Part shown: piece by piece, positions 5,943-5,963 of the stretch
How positions within the stretch are numbered: the stretch's first letter is position 1
Layout: every line of letters starts with the position of its first letter
From: Verrucomicrobiota bacterium
GTDB taxonomy: Bacteria > Verrucomicrobiota > Verrucomicrobiia > Opitutales > Coraliomargaritaceae
DNA length: 5,963 nucleotides
Reading direction: 5' to 3'
Assembly: GCA_027620575.1 (NCBI GenBank)
Contig: JAQCDT010000074.1
Span: 1 to 5,963, forward strand
The notes under the pieces: generated by a model
Told to the model about the DNA's origin: nothing
Database searches by the model: none
Seen by the model: only the letters and a program-made list of their open reading frames with translations
Translations under genes and position numbers: made by a program

Positions 5943-5963
5943 ATGTGGAAGAAAGTCTTAAAA
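5943..5963 (+). CDS. Start of a further ORF, cut by the window edge
   Basis: An ATG one base after the preceding stop opens a frame M-W-K-K-V-L-K that runs to the last base. The spacing fits the rest of this operon and the basic, hydrophobic beginning suits a membrane-associated protein. Seven codons are too few to name a family, and no Shine-Dalgarno stands before it. Confidence 0.5.

Overview
The window is a compact, one-directional stretch of a bacterial surface-polysaccharide (O-antigen, capsule or exopolysaccharide type) biosynthesis locus. Everything is on the + strand: six complete genes, the 3' part of a seventh at the left edge and the first codons of a probable eighth at the right edge. 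Gene borders overlap or are a few bases apart (GTGA at 396-399, TAATG at 1452-1456, ATGA at 2383-2386, a 4-base gap at 3079-3082, overlaps near 4000 and 4700, a 1-base gap at 5942). There is no room for internal promoters or terminators, so this is most simply the middle of one long operon whose promoter lies left of the window.

Order: (1) C-terminal part of a class I SAM-dependent methyltransferase; (2) a multi-spanning membrane protein of unknown function that resembles GT-C-type enzymes only in general layout; (3) a membrane-anchored glycosyltransferase-like protein with a GRLGNR motif, a distant relative of the fucosyltransferase GT11/O-FucT fold; (4) an FkbM-family methyltransferase; (5) a GT2 glycosyltransferase with two C-terminal membrane helices, like polyprenyl-phosphate sugar synthases; (6) another class I SAM methyltransferase; (7) a GT87/DUF2029-like polytopic glycosyltransferase; (8) the start of an unidentified ORF.

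A working model, which is inference: gene 5 loads a sugar onto a polyprenyl phosphate at the inner face of the membrane. The lipid-linked sugar is used on the outer face by the GT-C-like protein of gene 7 and perhaps gene 2. Gene 3 adds a sugar from a nucleotide donor in the cytoplasm, and the three methyltransferases (1, 4, 6) cap or decorate sugars. No flippase, polymerase, chain-length regulator or nucleotide-sugar pathway gene is visible here; they would be expected outside the window.

The organism cannot be named from this window. Standard bacterial codons, overlapping start/stop codons and the gene families fit a bacterium, most likely with a Gram-negative envelope. The DNA is clearly A+T-rich, especially from about 1450 onward, while gene 1 and parts of gene 2 look less so. 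Such low-GC, mosaic composition is common in horizontally exchanged polysaccharide loci. Most starts lack a recognisable Shine-Dalgarno sequence.

No RNA genes, mobile elements, CRISPR arrays, attachment sites or terminators were seen. The most unusual points are the uncharacterised genes 2 and 3, a nine-adenine tract inside gene 6 where a one-base slip would truncate the enzyme, and uncertain non-ATG starts of genes 6 and 7.
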